DNA of 64,000 nt from Hydrogenovibrio thermophilus (GCF_004028275.1 NZ_CP035033.1:1240001-1304000), one strand, 5' to 3'; shown: positions 45,386 through 56,870, numbered from the stretch's first letter. Notes: a model not told the origin generated them from the sequence alone. Numbers and translations are program-made.

Positions 45386-45404
45386 AGGCTCCATTGCGGA
45401 GCCT
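45386..45404 (+). other. GC-rich hairpin after hfq
   Basis: AGGCTCC and GGAGCCT form a perfect 7-bp stem with a 5-base loop, 10 bases after hfq. No T-tract follows, so it is more likely an RNA-stability or processing structure than a terminator, allowing readthrough to hflX. Confidence 0.45.
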
Positions 45405-45529
45405 GTCCAATATTGTCGTGAAAAACCGGATGCCGTTCGGATAGTCAGGTTTTCACGGATACACTTCGAACCTTTTTTGATCATCACCTCTACACACCTC
45501 AAGCGTGCTTGAAAGCAGTCTGTTAACGC

Positions 45530-46834
45530 ATGGAATTATTTGGAAAACTCGAACAGAAGGTACTGGAAAAAGCGATACTGGTACATGTGGATTTTTATCA
45601 TGAATCCGATCGTGAAGTGCTGGAAGAGTTTTATGAACTGGTGGATTCCGCCGGTGCCGAAGTCAAGGAATTGATTACCACCAAGCGCCAGTCGCCCGAC
45701 CCGAAATTTTTTATCGGCAAAGGCAAAGCCGAGGAAATTAAGCTCGCGGTGGAAATGCACGAAGCGGATGTGGTGATTGTCAATCATGCGTTGAGCCCGG
45801 CTCAGGAACGCAATTTAAGCCAATTTCTTGATTGTCAGGTATTGGACCGAGTCGGTTTGATTCTGGATATTTTCGCGCAACGTGCCCGGTCGCATGAAGG
45901 GAAGTTGCAGGTTGAATTGGCACAACTCAAACGTATGTCGACCCGGTTGGTCAAAGGCTGGAGTCACTTGGATCGTCAAGGCGGTATTGGCGCGCGCGGT
46001 CCGGGGGAAACCCAGTTGGAAACCGACCGTCGTTTGGTGCAAGGCAAAATCAAACAGCTCGAAGCCCGGATTGAAAAGGTGCGTCAGCAGCGAAATTTGG
46101 GGCGCCGTTCGCGTCAGAAATCGGATTTACCGACCGTGACCATTATCGGCTACACCAATGCCGGAAAATCGACCTTGTTCAACCAGATGACGCAAGCGGG
46201 TGTGTATGCCGAAGACCGTTTGTTCGCAACATTGGATTCCACTCTGCGTAAGGTGCACCTGCCGGGTGCCGGTCCGGTTATTTTTGCGGACACGGTCGGA
46301 TTCATCCGGCACATTCCGCATGACTTGGTGGCAGCGTTTCGTTCCACCTTGGAAGAAACCAGCGAAGCCGATTTGCTGATTCACTTGGTGGATGCCGCCG
46401 ATCCGCACCGCGCCGAAAAAATGGCGGATGTGGCCGAGGTCATTAAAGAAGTCGGTGCTGAAGAAGTGCCGCAGTTGCTGGTGTTCAATAAAATCGACCG
46501 CTTGGAACCAGTGGTGGCGCCGCATGTGGATTTAAATGATGAAGGCTTGCCGGAGCGGGTTTGGATTTCCGCGCGTGAGCAATCGGGCATCGAATTAATG
46601 ATGGATGCCGTGGCGGCTTATTTCCGCGGGCGGTTTCTGACGGTTCGGCTGGTGCTGGATGTTAAAGCGGGCAAGCGTCGTTCCGAGCTGTATACCTTGG
46701 GCACCATTTTGGAAGAAGGGTTCGATGAGGCCGGTAACAGCGTCTTCAAGATGTCTTTGACCGAGATGGAGTCCGAGCAGATTCAAAAGTGGGATGAAAT
46801 CCTCGAATATCAAGTGATAACGTCGAAAAACTGA
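45530..46834 (+). CDS. hflX: Ribosome-associated GTPase HflX
   Basis: 434 aa GTPase that splits or rescues stalled ribosomes. An N-terminal nucleotide-binding-like domain and coiled coil are followed by the G domain: G1 GYTNAGKSTLFN near residue 206, G3 DTVGFIRHIPHDL, G4 NKIDRLE. The GGIGARGPGETQLETDRR stretch (split GGIGARGPGE and TQLETDRR) is diagnostic. Between hfq and hflK as usual. Confidence 0.96.
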   Translation: MELFGKLEQKVLEKAILVHVDFYHESDREVLEEFYELVDSAGAEVKELITTKRQSPDPKFFIGKGKAEEIKLAVEMHEADVVIVNHALSPAQERNLSQFLDCQVLDRVGLILDIFAQRARSHEGKLQVELAQLKRMSTRLVKGWSHLDRQGGIGARGPGETQLETDRRLVQGKIKQLEARIEKVRQQRNLGRRSRQKSDLPTVTIIGYTNAGKSTLFNQMTQAGVYAEDRLFATLDSTLRKVHLPGAGPVIFADTVGFIRHIPHDLVAAFRSTLEETSEADLLIHLVDAADPHRAEKMADVAEVIKEVGAEEVPQLLVFNKIDRLEPVVAPHVDLNDEGLPERVWISAREQSGIELMMDAVAAYFRGRFLTVRLVLDVKAGKRRSELYTLGTILEEGFDEAGNSVFKMSLTEMESEQIQKWDEILEYQVITSKN

Positions 46835-46887
46835 CGGCTTTGTCCGCTTTTCAATGCATGGATTCAAAAACCATGTCCAATTAAATA

Positions 46888-46916
46888 AATTAATCCCGAA
46901 GCCAAGGGGATTAATT
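46888..46916. repeat. Perfect 10-bp inverted repeat upstream of hflK
   Basis: AATTAATCCC (46888-46897) and GGGATTAATT (46907-46916) are exact inverted copies with a 9-base spacer, 64 bases before hflK and about 55 bases after hflX. No T-run follows on either strand, so an operator or mRNA hairpin is more likely than a terminator. Confidence 0.65.
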
Positions 46917-46979
46917 GATGACATTTCGTTCGATAAAATTTAAAATGACGCACTGATTTTCAATTTTCTGGAGAAAATA

Positions 46980-48209
46980 ATGGCGTGGAATGAGCCGGGA
47001 AAACCTGGACAAGACCCATGGGGCAACTCGGGGAACAACAACCGTCCTAATAATTCAAGAAAACCGAATGGATCGAACCAGGATCCGGACTTGAAGGAAG
47101 CCTTAAAAAAAGCCCAGGAATTTTTAGGCGGCACGGGCGATAAGTTCGGTGGCGCCAAAGGAACCGGTTTGATTGTCATCGTATTGATTGCGCTTTGGTT
47201 ATTGAGCGGCATCTATACGGTCGACTCTCCTGAAAGAGGGGTGGTCAAACGTTTTGGGGCCTACACTCATGAAACCACGGCCGGTCTGCACTGGCACTTG
47301 CCTTGGCCGATCGAAACCGTCACCTTGGTGAATGTGGATCGTATTCGTACGGCTGAAATCGGTTACCGTTCCGACAGCCGCAACCGCAACGGCAGTGTGC
47401 CGTCCGAAGCCTTGATGCTGACCAAAGACGAGAACATCGTCGACATTCGTATCGCCGTTCAGTACAAAGTCAGTGACGCGAAAAAATATCTGTTCGACGT
47501 CGCCGCACCGGATATCACCATGCGTGATTTGACCGAGAGTGCGCTGAGAGAAATTGTCGGCCGAAATACCATGGACTTCGTATTGACCGAAGGGCGGGAT
47601 GAAGTGGTGTCCAAAGTACGCGCGTTAACGCAGGAAAACCTGGATGCCTACAACACCGGCTTAGTGATTACCTCCTTGAACTTGCAGGATGCCCAACCAC
47701 CTGAACAGGTTCAGTCCGCGTTCGCGGATGTGGTCAAGGCGCGAGAAGACAGAGAGCGTTTGATCAACGAAGCGGAAGCTTATTCAAATGACATTTTGCC
47801 GAAAGCGCGTGGTCAAGCCGCTCGTCAAATCGAAGAAGCCCGTGCTTATCATGATGAAGTCATCGCACGTGCTACCGGTCAGGCCAGCCGTTTCGAAAGC
47901 ATTATGGCGGAATACAAAAAAGCGCCACGCGTGACGCGTGAGCGTTTGTATCTGGATGCCATCACTAACGTGTTCAGTTCGACTTCGAAAGTCTTCGTCG
48001 CGGCCGACAGTGGCACCAATTTATTGTACCTACCGTTGGATAAGATGATGTCCGGCCAAGGCAATAATGTACCGTTCAAAGTACCGGACGATGTGTCGTC
48101 TCAATCGGGCACTGGTTCGTCCAGTAGCAGCAACAGCGGTTCGGCTTCTAACCGGAACCCGTCGCAAAACAACATTCGTGACTACTTGAGAACAAGGGAG
48201 CTTCGCTAA
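46980..48209 (+). CDS. hflK: FtsH modulator HflK
   Basis: SPFH/prohibitin-family membrane protein that forms the HflKC cage around FtsH, 409 aa. A Gly/Asn/Pro-rich N-terminus (cytoplasmic) precedes one helix (GLIVIVLIALWLLSGIYTV), the SPFH domain (PERGVVKRFGAYTHETTAGLHWHLPWP) and a coiled coil with a Ser/Asn-rich C-terminus. One base separates it from hflC. Confidence 0.96.
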   Translation: MAWNEPGKPGQDPWGNSGNNNRPNNSRKPNGSNQDPDLKEALKKAQEFLGGTGDKFGGAKGTGLIVIVLIALWLLSGIYTVDSPERGVVKRFGAYTHETTAGLHWHLPWPIETVTLVNVDRIRTAEIGYRSDSRNRNGSVPSEALMLTKDENIVDIRIAVQYKVSDAKKYLFDVAAPDITMRDLTESALREIVGRNTMDFVLTEGRDEVVSKVRALTQENLDAYNTGLVITSLNLQDAQPPEQVQSAFADVVKAREDRERLINEAEAYSNDILPKARGQAARQIEEARAYHDEVIARATGQASRFESIMAEYKKAPRVTRERLYLDAITNVFSSTSKVFVAADSGTNLLYLPLDKMMSGQGNNVPFKVPDDVSSQSGTGSSSSSNSGSASNRNPSQNNIRDYLRTRELR

Positions 48210-48210
48210 G

Positions 48211-49065
48211 ATGAAATCCGTTATTACTATTTTTATCGCGGCTGTCCTGTTTATTGGCAGTAATGCCTTGTTTACCGTCCAGCAAGGTCAAACCGCACTG
48301 GTTTTCCGTTTCGGTGAAATCGTCGATGATAACTTGAAGCCTGGGTTGCATTTCAAAACACCTTTCGTCAACAACGTGCGTTTGTTTGACGCCCGTTTGC
48401 AGACATTGGATGCTGAGCCGGAGCGTTACTTGACGAGTGAAAAGAAAAACCTATTGGTGGATTCGTTTGTTGAGTGGCGTATCAGTGATGCCAAGAAGTT
48501 CTATACTGCCATGAACGGTGATATCCGTTTGGCGAATTTGCGTTTGGCGCAAATCATCAAAGATGGCTTGCGTGCCGAATTCGGGAGCCGTACCGTTCAG
48601 GAAGTGATTTCTCAGGACCGTCGCGTGATTGTGAAAGAAATCCAAGCGAACACAGGTGAATCGGTCAGTAACTTTGGTATCGACATTGTTGACGTTAAGA
48701 TCAAACGGGTCGACTTGCCGCAAGACGTCAGTGATTCGGTGTATCAACGTATGGAAGCCGAACGTAACCGTGTGGCGAAAGACTTGCGTTCGCAAGGTTC
48801 TGAAGCGGCCGAGCGTATTCGAGCCGATGCCGATCGTCAAAGAACGATTATTTTGGCGGATGCTTACCGTGATGCCGAAAAAGTGCGCGGTGAAGGGGAT
48901 GGAACTGCCGCCGATATTTATGCCAAAGCTTATTCCAAGGATCCGGATTTCTACGCATTCTATCAAAGCCTGAATGCCTATCAGCAGTCCTTCAACAATA
49001 AGATGGACATGATGGTGGTGGATCCGAAGTCCGATTTCTTCAAATTCTTCAACCAGCAGAAATAA
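48211..49065 (+). CDS. hflC: FtsH modulator HflC
   Basis: 284 aa partner of HflK. An N-terminal helix (FIAAVLFIGSNALFTV) precedes the SPFH domain (QTALVFRFGEIVDDNLKPGLHFKTPF) and a helical C-terminus. Acts in quality control of membrane proteins with FtsH. Followed by an intrinsic terminator. Confidence 0.96.
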   Translation: MKSVITIFIAAVLFIGSNALFTVQQGQTALVFRFGEIVDDNLKPGLHFKTPFVNNVRLFDARLQTLDAEPERYLTSEKKNLLVDSFVEWRISDAKKFYTAMNGDIRLANLRLAQIIKDGLRAEFGSRTVQEVISQDRRVIVKEIQANTGESVSNFGIDIVDVKIKRVDLPQDVSDSVYQRMEAERNRVAKDLRSQGSEAAERIRADADRQRTIILADAYRDAEKVRGEGDGTAADIYAKAYSKDPDFYAFYQSLNAYQQSFNNKMDMMVVDPKSDFFKFFNQQK

Positions 49066-49101
49066 TCGAATGGTTGAACCGAAAACAATTTGATGTGACA
49101 T

Positions 49102-49126
49102 AAAGGTGGTTCAGTCCACCTTTTTT
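49102..49126 (+). terminator. Intrinsic terminator after hflC
   Basis: AAAGGTGG and CCACCTTT form an 8-bp stem with a 5-6-base loop, followed by TTTTTT. It ends the mutL-hflC transcription unit. Confidence 0.85.
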
Positions 49127-49169
49127 ATGCCTTCTCGACAGTCGGTTTCGGGAAGATGGGAGCGGTTTC

Positions 49170-49355
49170 ATGTTTGAGGCACTGCTCAGCGCGATAGCGC
49201 TGGTATTCGTCATTGAAGGGCTATTACCGTTTGTGTTTCCCCGTGTTTGGCGAAGCACGATGGCGGAGTTGATACAGCTGGATGACAAGAAGCTAAGGTG
49301 GATGGGCTTGATCAGCATTTCCATCGGCATGATTTTATTATTTATTTTTACGTAA
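49170..49355 (+). CDS. YjeT-like (DUF2065) small membrane protein
   Basis: 61 aa with two hydrophobic helices (ALLSAIALVFVIEGLLPFVFP and WMGLISISIGMILLFIF). DUF2065 proteins sit after hflC in many gammaproteobacteria, as yjeT in E. coli; their function is unknown. Only ten bases before hisZ. Confidence 0.85.
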   Translation: MFEALLSAIALVFVIEGLLPFVFPRVWRSTMAELIQLDDKKLRWMGLISISIGMILLFIFT

Positions 49356-49365
49356 GAAGACTGTG

Positions 49366-50535
49366 ATGCAACAAAATATTTGGTTTACGCCGGATGGGCT
49401 CGAAGATTTATTGCCGGACGAGGCAAAAAAGCTCGAGTACTATCGCCGTCAATTATTGGATGGTTTCGAACTGTCCGGATACGATTTGGTACTGCCACCG
49501 ATTGCGGAATTTACGGATTCGCTGTTGACCGGGAAAGGTCGACACCTGGCTGTGGACACCTGCCGTTTTACCGATCAGGAAAGCGGTAAGATGATGGGGG
49601 TTCGTGCCGATATGACGCCGCAAGTCGCCCGTATCGCCACGAATCGTATCAAGCAAAAAGGCATTCAACGTCTGTGTTACGTTGGGGAAGTTCTGAAAAC
49701 CCGAAATAACCGTGCAAAAGGTTCCCGTAGCCCGATTGAAGTCGGTGCGGAATTGTTCGGTCACTCTGGTGTGGAAAGCGATATCGAGGTCATCGAGTTG
49801 ATGGTGTCGTCGTTAAACGGTATTGGTTTGAACGATTTGACCCTCAGTCTGGGACACGTTTCGGTGGTGGATACCCTGATGAATCAAGTCGGGTTGAGTG
49901 CAAGCCAACAGGAAACCATGGTGGATATTCTGTTGCGTAAGTCGATTCCGGAATACGACGATTTTGTTGCCTCTCTTTCCTTGTCGCCGGCTTTGACGGA
50001 TGCCTTCAATGCATTGTTGTCCATGTGCGGCAGTGCCGAGGATGTGATGGCGAAAATGGATGTGTTGGCCGACGTGTCGGAGGATATGGCAACCCATTTA
50101 ACTCACTTCAAAGCCGTTTTGGCACATTTCACCGCGTTTGGTAATTTGACCATTCATGTCGATTTGGCCGATATCCGGGGTTATCAATATCACACCGGGA
50201 TGATTTTCAGTTGTTATGCGGCCGGTCGCAAGATGTATCAATTAGCTCGTGGTGGCCGTTACGACGGTATTGGTTCTGAATTCGGTGTCGATAAACCGGC
50301 GACCGGTTTCAGCCTGGATCTGCGTGGCGTGTTGGATCTGTTGGATCAACCGAAGTCGATGAAAAAGGATGTCGTCTATGCCCCAAACGCATACGATGCC
50401 GACCTATTGGCTGAAATCGACGGTTTGAAAGCGAAGCACACCATCGTTAAACGTTTTTATGATTTTTCAGAATTGCCGAGTGGCGCTTCTTATTTGGCGC
50501 AAACGTCTGGCACCTGGACAATCTCCGTTAAGTAA
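49366..50535 (+). CDS. hisZ: ATP phosphoribosyltransferase regulatory subunit HisZ
   Basis: 389 aa HisRS-like paralogue that activates short-form HisG. Class II core motifs are DGLEDLLPDEAKKLEYYRR at the start and MMGVRADMTPQVARIA near residue 85, with GRYDGIGSEFG near the C-terminus; the charging-specific HisRS features (anticodon-binding domain) are absent, hence HisZ. The ATG at 49366 is preferred to the GTG three bases upstream. No hisG is in the window. Confidence 0.93.
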   Translation: MQQNIWFTPDGLEDLLPDEAKKLEYYRRQLLDGFELSGYDLVLPPIAEFTDSLLTGKGRHLAVDTCRFTDQESGKMMGVRADMTPQVARIATNRIKQKGIQRLCYVGEVLKTRNNRAKGSRSPIEVGAELFGHSGVESDIEVIELMVSSLNGIGLNDLTLSLGHVSVVDTLMNQVGLSASQQETMVDILLRKSIPEYDDFVASLSLSPALTDAFNALLSMCGSAEDVMAKMDVLADVSEDMATHLTHFKAVLAHFTAFGNLTIHVDLADIRGYQYHTGMIFSCYAAGRKMYQLARGGRYDGIGSEFGVDKPATGFSLDLRGVLDLLDQPKSMKKDVVYAPNAYDADLLAEIDGLKAKHTIVKRFYDFSELPSGASYLAQTSGTWTISVK

Positions 50536-50559
50536 TCCTGCCAGGGCAGGTGACCGTAA

Positions 50560-51909
<1,350 letters not shown>

Positions 51910-51931
51910 GTATCCTGCTTTGATTGACGTT

Positions 51932-51958
51932 AAAAAAACCGCCAACGGCGGTTTTTTT
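51932..51958 (+). terminator. Intrinsic terminator after purA
   Basis: ACCGCC and GGCGGT pair around AA C loop, with a run of A before and TTTTTTT after. Can act in both directions. Confidence 0.9.
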
Positions 51959-52033
51959 ATGGGCGTTGTTTTCAGGTTTGTTGGTTCAACGGTCCAAAAC
52001 GGAGCCGTTAGGTTTGAGCACTGGCAAGATCGC

Positions 52034-52058
52034 AAAACCACCAGGCCTGGTGGTTTTC
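52034..52058. terminator. Intrinsic terminator built on the CCAGGCCTGG palindrome
   Basis: ACCACCAGGCCTGGTGGT, a perfect 18-base palindrome between A and T runs (core 52041-52050). It follows the CheY-like gene on the minus strand and is the second hairpin after purA. Confidence 0.88.
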
Positions 52059-52069
52059 AGGAAACCAGC

Positions 52070-52426
52070 TTAAAGGACTTTACGGATGACGCCCGGTAGG
52101 GTTTCCGGGTTAAAGGGTTTGACAATCCAGCCAGTGGCGCCCAAGGCACGGCCTTGTTCTTTCATTTCCTGACTGGCTTCGGTGGTCATCATTAAAATCG
52201 GCGTAAAACGGTAGTTTTCAAGCTTTCGCGCCGCTTCCAAAAACGCCAAACCGGACATGACCGGCATGTTGATGTCGGAAAGGATGACGTCGAATTGCTC
52301 TTTTTTCAACGCGTCGAGTCCTTGCTGGCCGTCTTCGGCAATGGTGAGGTCAAATTCTTTTCCGAGAACCATGTCGACCAGTTTACGCATGGAAGAGGCG
52401 TCGTCGATATACAGGACTTTTTTCAT
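52070..52426 (-). CDS. CheY-like single-domain response regulator
   Basis: 118 aa receiver. Acidic pair YIDDA, phosphoacceptor Asp in ILSDINMP near residue 51, Thr in MMTTEAS, Lys in VKPFNP. All active-site residues are present. No kinase is adjacent; chemotaxis or other control is unknown. It is convergent with purA. Confidence 0.92.
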   Translation of the reverse strand: MKKVLYIDDASSMRKLVDMVLGKEFDLTIAEDGQQGLDALKKEQFDVILSDINMPVMSGLAFLEAARKLENYRFTPILMMTTEASQEMKEQGRALGATGWIVKPFNPETLPGVIRKVL

Positions 52427-52516
52427 GAGGGTTACTTTAGGTTTATTTTAGGTTTTATTTTCGATTGAAACCGTTTAACTTTATCACAGAAATAAGGGTT
52501 TTTTCCTAAAAATTAT

Positions 52517-52545
52517 CTGAAAGGCCCAACAGAGATTGTTACAAT
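52517..52545 (+). promoter_or_regulatory. Candidate promoter of ppiD
   Basis: CTGAAA (four of six) and TACAAT are spaced by 17 bases, 35 bases before the ppiD ATG, divergent from the CheY-like gene. Visual match only. Confidence 0.4.
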
Positions 52546-52578
52546 AATTTTTTTGACTTTTTAAGGTATCGGAACAAG

Positions 52579-54498
52579 ATGTTACAAAGCATTAGAGAGC
52601 ATGCACAAGGCTGGATTGCCTGGACGATTGTCGGTTTAATCATCATTACGTTCGCCCTGTTCGGCATCGATCAATATGCCCAAGGTGACAAGACGGTGGT
52701 GGTCGCCGAAGTCAATGGCGAAGACATTACCGCAACGGAATTCTTAACGCTTTATGCCCGCCAGCAATCACGCCTTAAAAATCAGTTTGGCGAGCTTTAC
52801 GACCAGGTCGTCAATGACGAAGATTTGCGTGACCAGGTGATGGATGCCTTGATTGAATCCGAAGTGGTGCGTCAATGGGCCGATGCACACGATATGGTGA
52901 TTTCCGATCAGCAGTTGGCGATGACGATTCAGTCGGCTCCGGTGTTCCAGAAAGACGGCCAATTCGATGATGCGCTGTATAAAGATATTTTGATGCGCAA
53001 CGGCTTGAACGTGGCGCGTTTCGAATACGAACAGCGTCAGTATCTGATTGAAAACCAAAACCGTCAGTTGACGGCGGCCTCGGCGATTGTGACCGATGAT
53101 CAGGTAAAACAATTGGCCGCCCTGCAGTTCCAAAAGCGTGACGTGAATTATCTGCGTGTGGATCAGCGTCCGTTCATTGAAACGGCGACCGTGCCGGATG
53201 ATGCGATTCAAGCTTACTATGAACAGCATAAAGAAGACTTTGTGACCCCGGAAATGGTCAAATTGAGTTATGTGTTGTTGTCGCAAGAAGAACTGGCGAA
53301 GCAAGTGAGTGTTGACGATAAAACTTTGAAACAGTTCTATGAGAACAACAAGGACCAGTTTACCGATCCGGAAAAACGTCAAGCGAGTCACATTCTGGTG
53401 AAAATCGATGAAGAAACCGACGATGCGGCGGCCTTGAAAGAAATCCAGGACATTCAGGCGAAATTAGCGAATGGTGACGATTTTGCGGCCTTGGCGAAAG
53501 AGTATTCGGACGATCCCGGTTCGGCGGCGATGGGTGGTGATTTGGGCTTGTTCCAACAAGGCATGATGGTGCCGGAATTCGACGAAGCCGTGTTCACAAT
53601 GAAAGTCGGCGAAGTCAGCGAGCCGGTGAAAACCGATTTCGGTTATCACCTGATCAAATTGACGAAAATTCAACCGAAAAAAGTACTGCCGTATGCGGAA
53701 GTAAAAGACGAAGTGGACGACATGTACCGCAATCAGCAAGCCGAAAAACAGTATTTCGAGCAGTTGGAACAGTTGAATACCGTTGCCTATGAACAAGCCG
53801 ATTCACTGGTGCCGGCGGCGGAAGTGGTCGGTTTGGAAGTGCAAACGACCGACCCGATTCCAAGAAGCGGTGGCGGGGATGAAGTGACGTCCAATGCCAA
53901 AGTCATGGCGGCGGCCTTTTCCGAAGACGTGAAAAAATCCGGATTGAACAGTGCCGCGATTGAGTTGTCGCCAACCGAATCGGTGGTGGTGCGCGTGGAT
54001 GAAAGCATGCCAGCCAAGCAGCAGTCTTTGGACGAAGTCAAAGCGGACATCGTGCGCATTCTGAAGCGCGAAGCGGCGGTGAACGCGTCGGCGGATTTAG
54101 CGGGTGAATTGCTGGCTAAATTGCAAAAAGGCGATTCCAAGATGCAGGATTTGGTTAAGGAGGGCGTTGAGTTTACGCCGGTCGGTTGGTTGGAGCGTGA
54201 AAACCGTCGCGTTTTGCCGCAGCTGACGCAAGCCATTTTCAAGTCGCCGAAACCGAGCGGTGAAGCACCAAGTTATACCACTTATCAATTGCCGACCGGT
54301 GATTCGGTGGTCATTGAAGTCTTGCGCGTGGAAGAAGGCACCTTGCCGGAAGACGAAGCGATTAAAGCTCAGTTGAAAGATGCGTTAATCAACTTGTCGG
54401 CCACATCGGAAGTTGACGCGCGTATTCAGACCATGATGGATGCCGCGAAAATTGAAAAGATGTCGAACTACAAAACCATTAAGCCGGCCGGGCTTTAA
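52579..54498 (+). CDS. ppiD: Periplasmic folding chaperone PpiD
   Basis: 639 aa inner-membrane-anchored SurA-like protein. An N-terminal helix ([19 protein letters not shown]), a SurA_N-type domain, and one parvulin domain ([20 protein letters not shown] near residue 272, [16 protein letters not shown]) are seen. Longer C-terminal region without recognised repeats. Folds envelope proteins leaving the Sec translocon. Palindrome-type terminator follows. Confidence 0.93.
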   Translation: MLQSIREHAQGWIAWTIVGLIIITFALFGIDQYAQGDKTVVVAEVNGEDITATEFLTLYARQQSRLKNQFGELYDQVVNDEDLRDQVMDALIESEVVRQWADAHDMVISDQQLAMTIQSAPVFQKDGQFDDALYKDILMRNGLNVARFEYEQRQYLIENQNRQLTAASAIVTDDQVKQLAALQFQKRDVNYLRVDQRPFIETATVPDDAIQAYYEQHKEDFVTPEMVKLSYVLLSQEELAKQVSVDDKTLKQFYENNKDQFTDPEKRQASHILVKIDEETDDAAALKEIQDIQAKLANGDDFAALAKEYSDDPGSAAMGGDLGLFQQGMMVPEFDEAVFTMKVGEVSEPVKTDFGYHLIKLTKIQPKKVLPYAEVKDEVDDMYRNQQAEKQYFEQLEQLNTVAYEQADSLVPAAEVVGLEVQTTDPIPRSGGGDEVTSNAKVMAAAFSEDVKKSGLNSAAIELSPTESVVVRVDESMPAKQQSLDEVKADIVRILKREAAVNASADLAGELLAKLQKGDSKMQDLVKEGVEFTPVGWLERENRRVLPQLTQAIFKSPKPSGEAPSYTTYQLPTGDSVVIEVLRVEEGTLPEDEAIKAQLKDALINLSATSEVDARIQTMMDAAKIEKMSNYKTIKPAGL

Positions 54499-54524
54499 GT
54501 TCGATAAATCGAATCGTTTCTGAA

Positions 54525-54551
54525 AAACGCCCAGGCCTGGGCGTTTTTTAA
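54525..54551. terminator. Intrinsic terminator after ppiD on the CCAGGCCTGG palindrome
   Basis: ACGCCCAGGCCTGGGCGT is a perfect 18-base palindrome with A-run before and TTTTTT after (core 54531-54540). Confidence 0.9.
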
Positions 54552-54572
54552 GAAGGAATCAAAGCGATAATA

Positions 54573-54600
54573 AAAAAGCGCCGTTTAGGCGCTTTTTTAT
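54573..54600. terminator. Intrinsic terminator between ppiD and cupin gene
   Basis: AGCGCC and GGCGCT form a 6-bp stem around GTTTA-like loop with A and T runs on both sides. It serves the convergent cupin gene. Confidence 0.85.
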
Positions 54601-54617
54601 TTGGAGCCGAAATGCTT

Positions 54618-54893
54618 TCAGCCGAATTGATAATGTTTTCTCACCGGCTTTTCAACCGCCCAGTAGCAGTTCAAGCCACGGCGGAAGGTCACCAAATCAC
54701 CGGTTTTGATGTGGTATTGGGTACCGTTTTCGGTGGTGACAGTGACTTCGCCTTCCAGTAAGTAACAGATTTCGCGCTCATCATAATGCCAAGGGAAGTT
54801 GGAGACTTCCTTCTCCCATATCGGCCATTGCATGACCCCCATCAGGTCGAGCTTTTCCTGTGACGGGTTGGATTCGATGGTAACGTCGTTCAT
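54618..54893 (-). CDS. Small cupin-domain protein
   Basis: 91 aa single cupin (DUF861/ChrR-like). Motif ICYLLEGEVTVTTENGTQYHIKTGDLVTFRRGL gives the beta-helix core (split ICYLLEGEV and KTGDLVTFRRGL). Probably small-ligand binding; function unknown. ATG at 54893 has a perfect GGAGGA five bases upstream, which decides the start over one 12 bases earlier. Confidence 0.82.
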   Translation of the reverse strand: MNDVTIESNPSQEKLDLMGVMQWPIWEKEVSNFPWHYDEREICYLLEGEVTVTTENGTQYHIKTGDLVTFRRGLNCYWAVEKPVRKHYQFG

Positions 54894-55033
54894 GCGGTCC
54901 TCCAATCTAGGACGGGGTTTGAAAATGGCGACGGCAGTCGCTGCGCATCGCCTTTCGTTTGACTAACGTTCGAAGTGCTTTCGGTGGATTTTGTCTGGCG
55001 GTTCTGGCTTACAGAGCGCCCAAGTATCACCGA

Positions 55034-55699
55034 TTATTGTTCTGTCGATTCAGAGTTGTCGGCCGGTACTCTATAGAGCGCTTGCGCCGCCTGTAAGTAT
55101 TTTTTGCGGCTCCACAACAAGCCCCAGCGGCTGCCTCCGACCTGGCGCCATAAAACCGCCGCCCGAATCCCCGCCAAAAGCAGTGCGCGGATTTTATTGG
55201 CCGTTTTTGGGTTCTGTAAATGCCCGTGCTGTCCGTTGACCATGATTCTCGGGTTAATCGGACTGATATTTTCCGAATAAGCCCTCGCCAACGTCGCGAT
55301 GACGTTTTCATGGAAGTCGCCAAAATGGGTTCTTTGTGCACAGGCGGATTCAATGACTCTAGAAACCTTATCAAAAGTCCCTTCCGTTTTCGAGACATTT
55401 TTTTCCAAAATCATCAGGCTGAGTACGTATTTGGTGACTTCGATATTCCGTGCTGAGACCGATTCGTTGGAGCTCATCTGTGCTAAAAGGGTATTTACGC
55501 CCAGTTGAATGTTTTGGACGTCTCCACCGAATACGTCCAGCGTATCGTCGGGGTTTTCGCAAAACAGTGAGTTGATGCTGGTTTGGTAAGCGATTTCGTC
55601 GGTTTTACCGCTGGTGGCCAGTTGATACACTTGCTGCGCGACTTGGTAGATGCCGATGAGCGCGATGGCTTTGTCTTGGTCGGTATAAGCTTGCGTCAT
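55034..55699 (-). CDS. hflD: HflD-like protein
   Basis: 221 aa, homologous to E. coli HflD, which binds lambda CII and is named for lysogenisation; cellular role outside phage is not settled. Conserved DQDKAIALIGIYQVAQQVYQLA and INPRIMVNGQ are seen. ATG at 55699 lies just after mnmA, matching the E. coli mnmA-hflD-purB order; purB itself is not in the window. C-terminal Arg-rich region then acidic end. Confidence 0.9.
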   Translation of the reverse strand: MTQAYTDQDKAIALIGIYQVAQQVYQLATSGKTDEIAYQTSINSLFCENPDDTLDVFGGDVQNIQLGVNTLLAQMSSNESVSARNIEVTKYVLSLMILEKNVSKTEGTFDKVSRVIESACAQRTHFGDFHENVIATLARAYSENISPINPRIMVNGQHGHLQNPKTANKIRALLLAGIRAAVLWRQVGGSRWGLLWSRKKYLQAAQALYRVPADNSESTEQ

Positions 55700-55709
55700 A
55701 ACGTCGATT

Positions 55710-56858
55710 TTATCTCGCTTCAATCTCGTTTAAATGGTGATAACGTCCGGTGATGACGGCACCGCCCAGGCACTCGTCACCCTCATAGAATACCACGGAC
55801 TGGCCCGGCGTGATGGCGGTTTGGTCTTCGTCGAACTTTACGACGATTTCCCCGTTGGTTTCCGACAGTATCATGCAGCCGGTTTCCGGTTGACGATAAC
55901 GCACCTTGGCCTTGAGCGGGTGGTTCAGCTTGGGACATTGGCCGGAGGTCCAGTCACAGGTGTCGGCGGTCAAATAAGCGTGATTCAACAGTGGGTGATC
56001 GGCTCCTTGCACCGCAATCAGTTGATTTTTTTCCAAGTCCTTGTCGGCCGAAAACCAAGGCAGGCCCGAGTCGCCATGCCCGCCGCCGATGCCTAGGCCT
56101 TTGCGTTGTCCCAAGGTGTGGTACATCAAGCCGTCATGATGCCCGATGACTTTGCCGTCGGTATTGACGATGTCGCCCGGTTGCGCCGGTAAAAACTGCT
56201 GCAGGAAGTCTTTGAACTTGCGCTCGCCGATAAAGCAGATGCCGGTGCTGTCTTTCTTGTCGTGGGTGATGAGGTCCGCTTCTTCGGCCAGTTGGCGCAC
56301 GTAAGGCTTTTCCAATTCGCCGATGGGGAACAGGGATTTCGCCAATTGATGCTGTTGCAAGGTGTATAGAAAGTAACTTTGATCCTTATTGGCATCCAAA
56401 CCTTTCATCAGGTGGCACTGACCCTTGTCGTCACGATGAATGCGAGCATAATGGCCGGTGGCGATGAAATCCGCGCCCAAGGTCATGGCGTGTTGCAGGA
56501 AGGCCTTGAATTTGACTTCCTTATTGCAAAGGATGTCCGGGTTCGGTGTGCGACCGGATTTGTATTCCGCCAGGAAATGCTCGAAAACCCGATCCCAATA
56601 TTCGCCGGAGAAGTTCTCCACGTGTAACGGAATGTCGAGTTTTTCGCAAATCGCCAGGACGTCTTTCAAGTCTTCCGCGGCAGGGCAGTAGTCTTCGGTA
56701 TCGTCGCCTTCCCAGTTCTTCATGAACAGGCCTTCGACGTCATAGCCTTGTTGTTTCAATAATAACGCCGTAACGGACGAATCCACACCGCCGGAAAGGC
56801 CGACGATGACTTTAATTTGAGAGTTGTCTCCGGTTGGAGTTTGAGTGGTGTTTTGCAT
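55710..56858 (-). CDS. mnmA: tRNA 2-thiouridylase MnmA
   Basis: ATP-dependent thiolation of U34 in tRNA-Lys, Glu, Gln, 382 aa. PP-loop is [15 protein letters not shown] near residue 19; the two catalytic cysteines are in [13 protein letters not shown] (near 120) and [11 protein letters not shown] (near 218). Conserved synteny with hflD and rluE; nudJ, which sits between in E. coli, is missing here. Confidence 0.96.
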   Translation of the reverse strand: MQNTTQTPTGDNSQIKVIVGLSGGVDSSVTALLLKQQGYDVEGLFMKNWEGDDTEDYCPAAEDLKDVLAICEKLDIPLHVENFSGEYWDRVFEHFLAEYKSGRTPNPDILCNKEVKFKAFLQHAMTLGADFIATGHYARIHRDDKGQCHLMKGLDANKDQSYFLYTLQQHQLAKSLFPIGELEKPYVRQLAEEADLITHDKKDSTGICFIGERKFKDFLQQFLPAQPGDIVNTDGKVIGHHDGLMYHTLGQRKGLGIGGGHGDSGLPWFSADKDLEKNQLIAVQGADHPLLNHAYLTADTCDWTSGQCPKLNHPLKAKVRYRQPETGCMILSETNGEIVVKFDEDQTAITPGQSVVFYEGDECLGGAVITGRYHHLNEIEAR

Positions 56859-56870
56859 GGGCTTATTTTA

